A stretch of DNA of 64,000 nt from Nocardioides kribbensis (GCF_015070375.1 NZ_JADCLL010000007.1:1-64000); one strand, 5' to 3'. Counted from the stretch's first letter, positions 8,665 to 16,607 are shown. The notes: generated by a model not told the origin, from the sequence alone. A program made the numbers and translations.

Positions 8665-8766
8665 GAGGCAGAGCGTTGCAGGAACACCCAGGAACATCCA
8701 CCCGCGTTCAGTCACATACACCGATGTAGTTCTGGGCGCCACGCAGAATTACGCGCATGTCGTTAC

Positions 8767-8799
8767 GCAGGTCCGAGCAGGTTTTGGCAGGTTTCTGCC
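8767..8799. promoter_or_regulatory. Three helically phased GCAGGT repeats (candidate operator)
   Basis: GCAGGT starts at 8767, 8777 and 8787, an exact 10-base period that puts all copies on one DNA face. The last copy is part of the inverted repeat GGCAG-GTTT-CTGCC (8786-8799). It lies between the divergent repressor and Cro-like genes, just upstream of the rightward promoter. Probable binding site for one or both. Confidence 0.7.
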
Positions 8800-8807
8800 C
8801 AGAGATG

Positions 8808-8836
8808 TTGCGTTGTGACTGAACGTGCGGCACGAT
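8808..8836 (+). promoter_or_regulatory. Rightward early promoter, probably leaderless
   Basis: TTGCGT (8808-8813), 17 bases, CACGAT (8831-8836). Transcription would start seven or eight bases later, at the ATG of the Cro-like gene (8844), giving a leaderless message. The -35 resembles TTGCGC of the leftward promoter at 47408-47413. Confidence 0.55.
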
Positions 8837-8843
8837 TGCCCAC

Positions 8844-9092
8844 ATGACCCCAACAGGACCGCGCAGAACCGTGGAGATCCACGGTTACGCCCTGCGCATC
8901 ATCAGAGAGGCGCGCGGACGAAAGACGTCAGACCTTGCTGACGCCCTCGGCGTGGACCGCTCCTACATCGCCAAGATCGAGACCGGCCACTCGCGTCGAG
9001 TCAGCTCGCCGTTCTACAACGCGCTGCTTGCCGAGTTGCAGATCGACGACTACCGCGCCCTGCTCGCCGAGGCGCCCGCGAGAGCCGCATGA
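8844..9092 (+). CDS. Cro-like XRE DNA-binding protein
   Basis: 82 residues with one helix-turn-helix (TSDLADALGVDRSYIAKIETG, residues ~29-49). First gene of the rightward early operon and divergent from the repressor, so it is positioned as the lytic-side regulator. No ribosome site precedes the ATG, consistent with a leaderless transcript. Overlaps the next gene by ATGA. Confidence 0.8.
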   Translation: MTPTGPRRTVEIHGYALRIIREARGRKTSDLADALGVDRSYIAKIETGHSRRVSSPFYNALLAELQIDDYRALLAEAPARAA

Positions 9093-9283
9093 CCGGGCAG
9101 ATCGCCGTTTCGGTCAAGACGGCCGCGGCACTCACGGAGCTCAGCGAGACCACGGTCCGCGCCGCCATTGACGCCCAGGCCCTCCCGGCGTTCCGCGTCG
9201 GCCGATCCATCCGCATCCGCACGGACGAGCTCAACGACTGGTTCTCCAGCCTCGTTCGGGTCGGAAGCGAGGAGGACCGATGA
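9089..9283 (+). CDS. xis: Excisionase-like small HTH protein
   Basis: 64 residues of the MerR-like excisionase fold: SVKTAAALTELSETTVRAAI, then PAFRVGRSIRIRTDELNDWF, the hallmark wing and C-terminal helix. Would bind attachment-site DNA and steer integrase to excision, or act as a regulator. Starts inside the preceding stop (ATGA) and its own end overlaps the next ATG. Confidence 0.8.
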   Translation: MTGQIAVSVKTAAALTELSETTVRAAIDAQALPAFRVGRSIRIRTDELNDWFSSLVRVGSEEDR

Positions 9284-10080
9284 GCCTCGTCGACACCATG
9301 ACTGGCGAAGTCCTCGACGTGGAGTCCGCCGAGGAGCGGGCCTCCTTCATCTGCTCCGACCTCGACATGGCTGCCGAGTCGTTTGAGACCGCGATGGGCC
9401 GGATGCGCGAGGCGATTGAGAAGCGTGACGACCTGACGCTGGGTTACCGGTCGCCCGGCGACTACTTGTCCGATCGTTTCGGCGGGCGCCTGGCGCGGCT
9501 TGGCGTCGACCTTCGGCGCGAGGTTGTTCGCGAGCTGACCCAGGCTGGACTGTCGACGCGGGCAATCGCTCCCGTCGTCGGCGTTGACCACGTCACGGTT
9601 TCCCGTGATGTGCGACGTGTTGCAGATGCAACACCTGAGACCTCCGCAGGGGAGGCCGCGCCGTCAGGGACGGACGCGATGGTCGACCCCTCGCCTGCGG
9701 ACGACGAGCCGGAGGGCGAGTCCGATCGTGACGCGATCGACGTCCCCGCAAGCGATGAAGGCGCGCCCGAAGCGTCGCCTGCTCGCCCCCCGGTCGTCGG
9801 CATCGACGGGAAGACCTACGCCCGCCCTGCGCCCCGCCCGGCCGCGTTCGAGCGCAGCCCGCAGCAGCAGAACTCCGAGGAGTTCGCTATCAGGTTCGCC
9901 GGCCAGGTCGTCTCGCTGCTGTCCATGCAGCACGACCACATGCGACGGGCGGCCGTTGCGCAGTGGCGCGCCGGCCACCAGTCCGCCTCCCCCGCCCAGC
10001 GGGACTACGTGACACCTCAGAACATCCGAGCGATCGGCGCCGGCCTGCTGGCCCTCGCCGACGAATGGGAGCAGCAGTGA
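9280..10080 (+). CDS. HTH-domain phage early protein
   Basis: 266 residues. A helical N-terminal region ends in a helix-turn-helix (LSTRAIAPVVGVDHVTVSRD, residues ~88-107) resembling ParB/transposase-type HTH. A long acidic Pro/Ala-rich linker follows, then a C-terminal helical part (EFAIRFAGQVVSLLSMQHDHMRR). It may be a DNA-binding regulator or partition-like protein; the exact role is unknown. Confidence 0.7.
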   Translation: MSLVDTMTGEVLDVESAEERASFICSDLDMAAESFETAMGRMREAIEKRDDLTLGYRSPGDYLSDRFGGRLARLGVDLRREVVRELTQAGLSTRAIAPVVGVDHVTVSRDVRRVADATPETSAGEAAPSGTDAMVDPSPADDEPEGESDRDAIDVPASDEGAPEASPARPPVVGIDGKTYARPAPRPAAFERSPQQQNSEEFAIRFAGQVVSLLSMQHDHMRRAAVAQWRAGHQSASPAQRDYVTPQNIRAIGAGLLALADEWEQQ

Positions 10081-10583
10081 CCGACGACATTGCCCGCATC
10101 TACCGGGCCATCATCGCCGACAGTGGCGTCGAGGCGACTGACCTCAAGGTCGCACTCGACGAGCTCGTCCTCCAGGTTCGCCCCGGCATCGAGTCCGGCG
10201 CGATCGTGCTCGACATCGACGACGCTATCCGCGCTGCCGGTCGGGCCATCGACAAGCGGGACGGCGGTCGAGTCGACGGCGTGCTGCGCTCGATCGCTCG
10301 CGGCGAAGACGCGCTGGAGCTCGACGACGACCCCGTGCTCGACCTCGTTGCCACCCTCGGCGCTGGCCGACGCAAGATCTGGCGCTTCGTCACCCAGGAC
10401 GACCTGCGCGAGATGGACGCCCTGCGGTTCCAGAACCTCGAGGCCCAGCGCATCGCCTACAAGCGATGGCGCGAGGAGTACCAGCCGTGGATTGAGGTGC
10501 TGTTCCGGCACTCCACCATTGGCGACGCAGTGACCGCGAATGACCTGCCGACCGTGCTGGTCGTTGGGGACGGTGCCGCATGA
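10077..10583 (+). CDS. Phage early protein, unknown function
   Basis: 168 residues from the GTG overlapping the preceding stop (GTGA). Acidic N-terminal half (DELVLQVRPGIESGAIVLDIDDAIRAAGRAIDK is the longest helical-looking part, split here only by description), then a basic aromatic segment KRWREEYQPWIEVLF. No family recognised. The frame stays open upstream to 9963 but that part is antisense-like. Confidence 0.7.
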   Translation: MTDDIARIYRAIIADSGVEATDLKVALDELVLQVRPGIESGAIVLDIDDAIRAAGRAIDKRDGGRVDGVLRSIARGEDALELDDDPVLDLVATLGAGRRKIWRFVTQDDLREMDALRFQNLEAQRIAYKRWREEYQPWIEVLFRHSTIGDAVTANDLPTVLVVGDGAA

Positions 10584-10768
10584 GCGCGATCAGCACGCGC
10601 GACGGCGAGCGCATGGAGGTCCGAGCCGTCCGTGACATCGACGGATCGCCCCTGGTTCGCATCGACGTCGAGGCCAACCCGACGGAGTTCTACGACCTGA
10701 CCCCGCACCAGGCCCGCGACCTGGCCGAGGCGCTGCTGGCGACGTTCCGTCTCGAGGTGACCCAGTGA
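10580..10768 (+). CDS. Small phage protein, unknown
   Basis: 62 residues; a beta-strand-like first half (MEVRAVRDIDGSPLVRIDVE) and a helical end (LTPHQARDLAEALLATF). Compact single-domain protein of a kind common in actinophage early operons. ATGA overlaps on both sides. Confidence 0.7.
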   Translation: MSAISTRDGERMEVRAVRDIDGSPLVRIDVEANPTEFYDLTPHQARDLAEALLATFRLEVTQ

Positions 10769-11115
10769 GCCTCCACAACTACCTCCGCAACCTCCCCGGC
10801 CGCTGCACCTCGTGCGGCAGTCACCTCGCCACGCAGGGCTGCACTTGCCCCGGCGGCGACTGGGTCATCTTCACCAGCGCCCTGCGAACCGTCGCCGACC
10901 AGACCGGCACGATCCACCAGTCGGCCATGCGTCGCCTGATCCGTGGACGCGTCGCCCCGAAGGCGATCGGCACGTTCTACCGCCGTGCGAAGGCCGAGGG
11001 TCTCATCGTCGACACCGGCGAGCGCGAGCCAAGCAATGACGTCGCCGGCCGGAACGCGGACAAGCTCGACCGCATCTACCGCCTGGCCGTCGAGTCCCAG
11101 GTGCGTGCGGCATGA
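10765..11115 (+). CDS. Cys-rich phage protein, possible zinc knuckle
   Basis: 116 residues. The N-terminus has CTSCGSHLATQGCTC (Cys14, 17, 25, 27), a probable zinc site. The rest is helical and basic (MRRLIRGRVAPKAIGTFYRRAKAEGLI), like a winged-helix. May be a small DNA-binding protein; family not recognised. Confidence 0.7.
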   Translation: MSLHNYLRNLPGRCTSCGSHLATQGCTCPGGDWVIFTSALRTVADQTGTIHQSAMRRLIRGRVAPKAIGTFYRRAKAEGLIVDTGEREPSNDVAGRNADKLDRIYRLAVESQVRAA

Positions 11116-11414
11116 CGTCCTCCTACCGTCTCTGGACTGCCGGTTGGGCCGTCGCGGGCGCCCTGGCTGTCGCAACCCTCGGATTCCCCATCTGGGGAAT
11201 CTGGACCAGCGATGCGCGTGGACTCATTGGCCTCATCACGCTGATCCCCGCCATCGTCGCCATCTCGTGCATGGCCATTTGGTCGAGCGACGCCATGCCC
11301 AGCCGTCCGGCACGACTTGGCAGAACGCAGCGTCGAACGCTGCGCGATGAGCGAGCGCGGATTGCGCTGGAGTCTGCGATTGCACAAGCCGAGCGCGAAG
11401 CAGGTCTGCGATGA
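11112..11414 (+). CDS. Small two-helix membrane protein
   Basis: 100 residues with two predicted membrane helices (about 9-31 and 38-58) and a basic cytoplasmic tail (RRTLRDERARIALESAIAQAERE). Function unknown; encoded inside the early operon, so it would act early in infection. Overlaps both neighbours by four bases. Confidence 0.7.
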   Translation: MTSSYRLWTAGWAVAGALAVATLGFPIWGIWTSDARGLIGLITLIPAIVAISCMAIWSSDAMPSRPARLGRTQRRTLRDERARIALESAIAQAEREAGLR

Positions 11415-11524
11415 CCCACCCCACCGCCCGCCTCGCCCTCGCCGCCCTCGCAGCAGCGATGGTCCTGTTCGTCGTCGTCCTGGCGCTGCTTGAGGCCCTG
11501 TCGTCAGCGGGGGTGCCGTGGTGA
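11411..11524 (+). CDS. 37-residue single-span membrane peptide
   Basis: Reads MTHPTARLALAALAAAMV then LFVVVLALLEALSS, a single hydrophobic helix with a short basic start. The start overlaps the preceding stop (ATGA) and its stop overlaps the next GTG (GTGA), which is why I take this short frame as real. Function unknown. Confidence 0.6.
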   Translation: MTHPTARLALAALAAAMVLFVVVLALLEALSSAGVPW

Positions 11525-11781
11525 GCCTGAGCGAGCAGAGCGCGGACTGGTGCGTCGACAGCGGCAGCGTCTCGATCGTCGGCACGCACATGGCCGAGTA
11601 CAGCCGCGAGTCGATGGGCGAGCGCTGGTGCTTCACCTGCCGAAAGCGCCACAACTTCGACTGGGTGGTCATGGCCCCCGTCGGCCTCTCCTACTACGGC
11701 CCGCACGTCGAGATTCACGGGGTTCGCGCCGAGTGCAGCGACCTCTTCCCGGGCTGGTCCCGCAACTGGGGGGACGAGTGA
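11521..11781 (+). CDS. Small phage protein with CxxC
   Basis: 86 residues from GTG 11521, with WCFTCRKRHNFDW in the middle and a second part rich in Gly/Tyr. One CxxC plus two further cysteines (CVDS, ECSD) could bind zinc. No family recognised. Confidence 0.65.
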   Translation: MSLSEQSADWCVDSGSVSIVGTHMAEYSRESMGERWCFTCRKRHNFDWVVMAPVGLSYYGPHVEIHGVRAECSDLFPGWSRNWGDE

Positions 11782-11871
11782 CCGTCCGCGCCCAGATCCA
11801 CAACTAACCCACCGCGGCACCCCTGCCCGTCCAAGACCAGGGGCCCGCTCAACCTGCAAGGAGATCATCGC

Positions 11872-12147
11872 ATGACTGACGCAATTCGCGTTCGACCAGG
11901 ACAGCTGAGTGCCGTCCTCGACTTCCGGGCCACCTCTGCGCTCGGTGGCTGCACGACCATCGACAGTGACGAGCAGGGCATCTTCATCGCTCGCAACTGG
12001 CCATCCCTCTCCACTGGCGAGGAGATCCTGTGGCGCGTCCTCGGCTGGATGAATGGCCAGGCCGACCTGCCCTCCGACAGCGACCTGGAGGCCGAGCTCG
12101 ACGCTGGCAATCAGCGCGCCGTGCAGAACGCCAGGGCTGCCGCGTGA
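11872..12147 (+). CDS. Small phage protein, unknown
   Basis: 91 residues. One of few genes in this operon with its own strong ribosome site (AAGGAGATC, eight bases before the ATG), after a 90-base gap that includes a CCCCTG/CAGGGG inverted repeat. This may mark a new translation unit. No recognisable domain. Confidence 0.7.
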   Translation: MTDAIRVRPGQLSAVLDFRATSALGGCTTIDSDEQGIFIARNWPSLSTGEEILWRVLGWMNGQADLPSDSDLEAELDAGNQRAVQNARAAA

Positions 12148-12305
12148 ACGCCGCACAGGTCCAGGCCGACCGGATCCGCGCCGAGCGAGAGGCTGCCGGC
12201 ACCCTCGGCAAGGTCGCGCCCGTCGTGATCCTCGCCGACCTGCTGGAGCGCAACGATCCTTCCCTCCTGGCCGCGCGGTTCCGTGCCGGGGAGGTGGCGG
12301 CGTGA
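12144..12305 (+). CDS. Small helical phage protein
   Basis: 53 residues from GTG 12144, starting inside the preceding stop (GTGA). Almost wholly helical and charged (AAQVQADRIRAEREAAG, VILADLLERNDPSLLAARF). Unknown function. Confidence 0.65.
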   Translation: MNAAQVQADRIRAEREAAGTLGKVAPVVILADLLERNDPSLLAARFRAGEVAA

Positions 12306-12757
12306 AGCGGGAGTGGAAGCCGGGTGACGTGGCGCTGATTCCGCTCGGTTCGGCCGACGTGCGCGCCATGTTCACCACGGATGGATGGGCGATCAGCGAC
12401 ATGCCGGGCGTGAGGGGGGTCAGGGAATTCAGCGACGTTCGTCCCCTCGTCGTCATCGACCCCGAGGACCGCGAGCAGGTCGAGCGACTGCTGTCCGCCT
12501 ACTGGGTTGAGCGCAACCCCGAGGACCCGGGAGACGCACGTCGGTATCCGGGGTACGTCAGCGACCTCCAGGCCGCCCTCCGCGAGTTCGCCAACCCGAC
12601 CCCGCTGAAGCCCGAAGTCTACGAGCACATCGTGGTGTCCGGGCCTCGCGGACCTCAGTCCGCGATCTGCGGCAAGGTCTGGGAGCCGTCCGAGCACGTC
12701 ACGGTCGTCGGCAAGTGCCCTGAGTGTGTTGCTCAGGCCGCGAGGTGGGTGGCATGA
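12302..12757 (+). CDS. Phage protein with C-terminal CxxC
   Basis: 151 residues from GTG 12302. N-terminal KREWKPGDVALIPLGSA begins a beta-type domain; the C-terminus has CGKVWEP and KCPECVAQA, a likely zinc ribbon. Overlaps neighbours by GTGA and ATGA. Role unknown. Confidence 0.65.
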   Translation: MKREWKPGDVALIPLGSADVRAMFTTDGWAISDMPGVRGVREFSDVRPLVVIDPEDREQVERLLSAYWVERNPEDPGDARRYPGYVSDLQAALREFANPTPLKPEVYEHIVVSGPRGPQSAICGKVWEPSEHVTVVGKCPECVAQAARWVA

Positions 12758-12912
12758 CCTACCCCAACCAGACCACCCCCCACGACATCGAGCCCTGGGC
12801 CGAACACCTCGCCGAGCTGCGCGCCGAGCCCGACTGCGACCCGAGCGGGCAGATGGCCGACGAGGCTGCGGACCGGTACGAGCGGGAGCGCGACGGGTGG
12901 TGGGCGGCGTGA
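12754..12912 (+). CDS. Small acidic phage protein
   Basis: 52 residues, MTYPNQTTPHDIEPWAEH onward, acidic, ending RYERERDGWWAA. ATGA overlap with the preceding gene and GTGA with the next. Unknown. Confidence 0.6.
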   Translation: MTYPNQTTPHDIEPWAEHLAELRAEPDCDPSGQMADEAADRYERERDGWWAA

Positions 12913-13061
12913 GCGCGTCCTGTCAGGCGGTCGTTGCCGACTTCGCGTGGTTCTCCCAGACCTGTCCCGCCGAGGCCGTGAAGACGGTCCAGTGGGACGA
13001 CCAGGACTGGCATGTCTGCGCCGAGCACTTGGCGGCATTCCAGGCTGGCGGTGCGGCATGA
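12909..13061 (+). CDS. Small Cys-containing phage protein
   Basis: 50 residues from GTG 12909 with three cysteines and CAEHLAAF, resembling a degenerate treble-clef half. Ends with the recurring GGTGCGGCATGA junction. Unknown. Confidence 0.6.
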   Translation: MSASCQAVVADFAWFSQTCPAEAVKTVQWDDQDWHVCAEHLAAFQAGGAA

Positions 13062-13306
13062 CCACCTTCCTCCTCCTCGGCGTCCTGCCCATCGCCGGCG
13101 CCTGGTTGCTGGTCGAGCTCCACCGCGCCGCCTGCCGCTTCGTCGACAACGCCGTGGCTGCCGCGCTCGACACCTCGTGGGACGACCACGTGGCTGAGGC
13201 GGTGGCGCTGTGCGAGCCGGACCAGAGCGGGCTCGAGCGGCTGCTGGACGTGCTGATGGATGACGAGAAGTTCCGTGCCGAGATCGAGAAGTTGGAGGCG
13301 TCGTGA
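13058..13306 (+). CDS. Small membrane-anchored phage protein
   Basis: 82 residues; residues 3-18 are hydrophobic (FLLLGVLPIAGAWLLV), the rest charged and helical, ending DDEKFRAEIEKLEAS. Single membrane anchor with a cytoplasmic tail. Unknown. Confidence 0.65.
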   Translation: MTTFLLLGVLPIAGAWLLVELHRAACRFVDNAVAAALDTSWDDHVAEAVALCEPDQSGLERLLDVLMDDEKFRAEIEKLEAS

Positions 13307-13470
13307 TGGGTGAGACGAGCGACGAAGTGCTGCTTGCGCGGTGGCTTGAGGCTGAGGGCGCGACGTTGCGCGAAGTCATTTTCGCGATTGAAGAGCCTCA
13401 CAAGTGGGCCCAGGAAATTGCCGCCGCGAAGTTGCTTTTCGAATGTTTGGCGAAGGAGGGGAGCCAATGA
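13306..13470 (+). CDS. Small helical phage protein
   Basis: 54 residues, MGETSDEVLLARWLEAEG onward. The ATG overlaps the preceding stop by one base (TGATG); GTG 13303 would add one residue. Its stop overlaps the next ATG. GC content is visibly lower than its neighbours, together with the next gene. Unknown. Confidence 0.6.
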   Translation: MGETSDEVLLARWLEAEGATLREVIFAIEEPHKWAQEIAAAKLLFECLAKEGSQ

Positions 13471-13667
13471 CGACGGTGCACCCAGATTTGATTGTCGTAG
13501 GGAATTGGATCCTTCCGCCGGGACGGAAGCGCTTCATTCAGGTCATTGCGCAGTTGTCGGATCCCGCTAGGGCGGACTACTTCGAGTTCGCATGCCTGAG
13601 CGCCTCCGGAGCGTCGGCCGTGCGACTTCACCGGTCACTGCTAATCGAGGTACGCGCCGATGCCTGA
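13467..13667 (+). CDS. Small phage protein, unknown
   Basis: 66 residues, beta-rich (DLIVVGNWILPPGRKRFIQV). It uses codons such as TTG, ATT and GGG more than flanking genes, a hint of recent acquisition together with the gene before it. GAAGGAGGGG lies upstream of the ATG. Confidence 0.6.
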   Translation: MTTVHPDLIVVGNWILPPGRKRFIQVIAQLSDPARADYFEFACLSASGASAVRLHRSLLIEVRADA

Positions 13668-13839
13668 CATCGACCACGGCACCTACGACTGCCGCGAGTG
13701 CGGCCTGACGATCGACGCCGACCTGTTCCCGTCACCCTGCGAGCTTCATCGGACCTGCGAGCACTGCGCCCAGTGGTGCCCGTGCGCGCTGGACCGGGCC
13801 GAGGAGCTCGGGATGGATGAGATGCGGGGTGCGGCATGA
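13660..13839 (+). CDS. Small zinc-finger-like phage protein
   Basis: 59 residues with paired cysteine knuckles: CRECG, then CELHRTCEHCAQWCPC. Two zinc sites are plausible. Overlaps the preceding gene by eight bases and ends in a GGTGCGGCATGA junction that starts the exonuclease. Possibly a partner of the recombination genes, by position only. Confidence 0.65.
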   Translation: MPDIDHGTYDCRECGLTIDADLFPSPCELHRTCEHCAQWCPCALDRAEELGMDEMRGAA

Positions 13840-14657
13840 CCCTGACCATCCTCAACGACCTGGAGCAGGGCACCGAGGAGTGGCACGAGGCTCGGCGCGG
13901 GATCGTCACCGCTTCCGTCGTCGGCCGGCTCATCAGCAGCGCCGCCCCCAATGCCACCTCCGTCGACTGCCCGGCCTGCGGGGCGAGCGCTGGCGGTCCG
14001 TGCCTCAGCATGGCCGCCAAGAAGGAGCCGACGCCGATCAAGACGCTGCACGACGCTCGTGCCGCGGTCGCCTCCAGCCTGCCGCCGATCTACGGCCCCT
14101 CGGACAGTGAGGGGGCGCGAACCCTGACGGCCATCCTCGTCGCCGAGCGAATCTCTGGGTTCACCGACGAGACGCCGATGAACTCTCACATGATCCGCGG
14201 CGTCGAGTGCGAGCCCGTTGCCCGCGACCTCTACTCAGCTCACCACGCCAAGGTGACTGAGGTCGGGTTCATGCGCCTTGACGAGTCGTGGGGAACGCTC
14301 GGCTACTCCCCAGACGGACTGGTCGGAGATGACGGCCTGATCGAGATCAAGGCCCCGACGACAAAAGGCCACGTCACTGCCGTCCTCGGTGGCGACGTCC
14401 CCGCTCACAACATGGCGCAGTGCCAGGCCGGACTTCTGGTCTCCGGCCGCGAATGGCTCGACTTCATCCCCTACGTCGGCGGTCTGCCGCTGTGGGTGAA
14501 GCGCGTCTACCCCGACCCCAACTGGCAAGGCGCCATCAAGGCCGCCGTCTCCCGCTTCGAGGAGCAGGCCGCCGAGATGACTCACGCCTACCTCACCGCA
14601 ACAGCCAATCTTCCCGCCACCGAGCGGCTCGATCGTGAACTAGGACTGGTGTTCTGA
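13836..14657 (+). CDS. YqaJ-family recombination exonuclease
   Basis: 273-residue RecB/lambda-exonuclease-type nuclease. Visible motifs: EWHEARRGIVTASVVG (near 16), the helix RGVECEPVARDLY (near 122), and the catalytic core GYSPDGLVGDDGLIEIKAP with the D...E-x-K signature (near 152-170). It would resect double-strand ends for phage recombination, normally with a single-strand annealing partner; the next gene is the best positioned candidate. A Cys pair (CPACGA, C) is inserted near residue 47. Confidence 0.88.
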   Translation: MTLTILNDLEQGTEEWHEARRGIVTASVVGRLISSAAPNATSVDCPACGASAGGPCLSMAAKKEPTPIKTLHDARAAVASSLPPIYGPSDSEGARTLTAILVAERISGFTDETPMNSHMIRGVECEPVARDLYSAHHAKVTEVGFMRLDESWGTLGYSPDGLVGDDGLIEIKAPTTKGHVTAVLGGDVPAHNMAQCQAGLLVSGREWLDFIPYVGGLPLWVKRVYPDPNWQGAIKAAVSRFEEQAAEMTHAYLTATANLPATERLDRELGLVF

Positions 14658-15272
14658 ATGGACCTCACCAAAGCGCTCGCACCGAAGAGCGATCAGCTCG
14701 ACTTCGCCGACCTCGAAGGTTCGGCCCCGCAGATCTTCACCATCAGCAAGGTCGCCGAGAACGGCTCCGAACTCGCCGACCAGCAGCCGGTCAACATCAC
14801 CCTGGAGGAGTTCCCCCGCGTCTGGCGACCAGCGAAGTCCATGCTGCGCGTCCTCGCCGATAACTGGGGCAAGGACGTCAGCGTCTGGATCGGGCGCAGG
14901 GTCGAGCTCTACGGCGACCCGAACGTCTACTTCGGCAAGGAGAAGCGGGGCGGAACTCGCATCAGCCGCCTGTCGCACATCCGCAGCCGCAAGTCGACGC
15001 TGGTCAACCCGCGCGGAGGCAAGGGCGCCTACTGGAGCGTCGAACCCCTCCCCGACGCCCCCACTCCCCCGAAGCTCGACCCCAACCTGCTCGACACCAG
15101 CAGCCCCCTCGCCAAGCAGATGTACACCGCCATCAAGGCCAGCGACATCCCGCAAGCCGAGGTCATGGTCTGGATCAGCAACGTCATCAGCCGCGACGTC
15201 GACGAGACCAAGCAGATGACCCCCGACGAGGCCAGCCAGGTCATCGCCGCGCTCGGTGGGGGTGCATCGTGA
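14658..15272 (+). CDS. Phage protein beside the exonuclease (possible annealing/accessory factor)
   Basis: 204 residues starting directly after the exonuclease stop. Shows ITLEEFPRVWRPAKSMLRVL and a basic middle part (RGGTRISRLSHIRSRKS). I do not recognise the family. Location directly after a YqaJ exonuclease is where a single-strand annealing protein is usually found, so that is the leading guess, not an assignment. Confidence 0.65.
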   Translation: MDLTKALAPKSDQLDFADLEGSAPQIFTISKVAENGSELADQQPVNITLEEFPRVWRPAKSMLRVLADNWGKDVSVWIGRRVELYGDPNVYFGKEKRGGTRISRLSHIRSRKSTLVNPRGGKGAYWSVEPLPDAPTPPKLDPNLLDTSSPLAKQMYTAIKASDIPQAEVMVWISNVISRDVDETKQMTPDEASQVIAALGGGAS

Positions 15273-15796
15273 GTGGGGCGGGGAGTTCGGGGCTTTCGGA
15301 CGAGAAGGCGCAGAACTCGCTGACGGAGTGGGCGACGGCGATGCAGGAGTACCTCGCCGCTCACCCTGACCACGACCTCACCGCCGAGGACGTGGTGGGT
15401 AACGCCTTGACCAGGGCGCGGTGGCTACCTTCCCCCGACCTGCTGCGGACCGTCGTCCACCGCGTCGAGGCCCTGGCCGAGCAGTACGAGCGTGACGCGG
15501 AGTCCGAGGACTATGGCGGGGAACTGTGGTCCGCGACCGCTGCCGCCCTACGGGCCGCACTGGACACTTCGCCCGGTGAGCCCGAGATTGGCTGCGGCGG
15601 GTGCGGTGAGCCGCTCGACCCCGAGCGGGGCCTCTACGCGGGTTCGGCGGCCTACTGCGAACCGTGCTCAGAGCAGGTCTACGGCGACCACACTCGGCCC
15701 GGAAAGCCCTCACGCAGTGAGAGCCCGTGCTGCCCGGGTGCGGGGTCAATGGCTCACGTCCGCGGTTGCCGGAACCACCCCGAGGCCGCCTCATGA
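15269..15796 (+). CDS. Phage protein with C-terminal zinc ribbon
   Basis: 175 residues from GTG 15269. Helical N-terminal half, then CGGCGEPLDPERGLYAG and YCEPCSEQ (two CxxC pairs), a treble-clef zinc site, followed by a Cys/His tail. Probably a nucleic-acid-binding accessory protein; family unknown. Confidence 0.65.
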   Translation: MSGAGSSGLSDEKAQNSLTEWATAMQEYLAAHPDHDLTAEDVVGNALTRARWLPSPDLLRTVVHRVEALAEQYERDAESEDYGGELWSATAAALRAALDTSPGEPEIGCGGCGEPLDPERGLYAGSAAYCEPCSEQVYGDHTRPGKPSRSESPCCPGAGSMAHVRGCRNHPEAAS

Positions 15797-15930
15797 CCGC
15801 CCTCGCCAAGATCCTCGCCGGCGGCCTCATCGCAACCCTCGGCGACCCGCTCGTGCGCGTGTGGGAGTGGCTGACCGACGACCCCGCATGCGAGTGGGCG
15901 AACCGGACGGCTGGGGGTGATGAGGGGTGA
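15793..15930 (+). CDS. Small phage protein, unknown
   Basis: 45 residues, MTALAKILAGGLIATLGDPL then VRVWEWLTDDPACEW. A hydrophobic start suggests membrane association. ATGA/GTGA overlaps on both sides support it. Confidence 0.6.
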   Translation: MTALAKILAGGLIATLGDPLVRVWEWLTDDPACEWANRTAGGDEG

Positions 15931-16607
15931 GGCGGCCGAGACTGCTGGACGCTTACTGTTGCGCTGGCGGCGCTTCGGTCGGCTACGAGAGGGCCGGCTT
16001 CGATGTCGAAGGCGTCGAGCTCAATCCTCGACCCGACTATCCCTTCAAGCAGTACGAGGGAGACGCGGTCGCCTTCATCCGCGAGCACGGCCACGAGTAC
16101 GACGTCATCGTCGGCTCGCCGCCCTGCCAGGCCCACACGACGCTGACTAAGGGCAATCGCGGCCGCGGCTGGAGTGATGAGCACGTCGACCTGATCGCCG
16201 CCACCAGAGACGCGATGATCGAGGCCGACCGGCCCTACGTCATCGAGAACGTCATGGGCGCCCGGTCGCAGCTCGTGGACCCAATCATGCTCTGCGGGCT
16301 GTCATTCGGCCTACGCGTCTTCCGGCACCGGCTGTTCGAGTCGAATGTGCTGCTCACCGCGCCCGAGCACCCGAGCCACAAGGGGCACCGAGTCGCGGGC
16401 TGGCGCCACGGAGTCAAGCACGAAGGCGACATGGTCGCGGTCTACGGCGACGGTGGCGGCAAGGGCTCGGTGGCCGATTGGCAGGCCGCGATGGGCATCG
16501 ACTGGACCGCCGACAAGGTCTGCCTCGCCGAAGCGATCCCGCCGGCCTACACCGAGTGGGTCGGGACGCAGCTGCTCGCCCAGATGCGCGGGGAGGTCGC
16601 GGCATGA
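15927..16607 (+). CDS. Orphan C5-cytosine DNA methyltransferase
   Basis: 226-residue short Dcm-type enzyme. Motif I LLDAYCCAGGASVGYERAGF, motif IV with catalytic Cys67 (GSPPCQAH), motif VI IENV (107-109) and motif VIII FRHRLFE are present; the target-recognition region is short. It makes 5-methylcytosine at an unknown sequence, probably to protect phage DNA from host restriction. No partner endonuclease is nearby. Confidence 0.88.
   Translation: MRRPRLLDAYCCAGGASVGYERAGFDVEGVELNPRPDYPFKQYEGDAVAFIREHGHEYDVIVGSPPCQAHTTLTKGNRGRGWSDEHVDLIAATRDAMIEADRPYVIENVMGARSQLVDPIMLCGLSFGLRVFRHRLFESNVLLTAPEHPSHKGHRVAGWRHGVKHEGDMVAVYGDGGGKGSVADWQAAMGIDWTADKVCLAEAIPPAYTEWVGTQLLAQMRGEVAA

Noticed and set aside
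7551..9092. Integration-dependent immunity (attP inside the repressor gene)
   Set aside because: The att core ends 61 bases before the ImmA-like gene and more than 500 bases from the repressor; no repressor codons are cut by integration.
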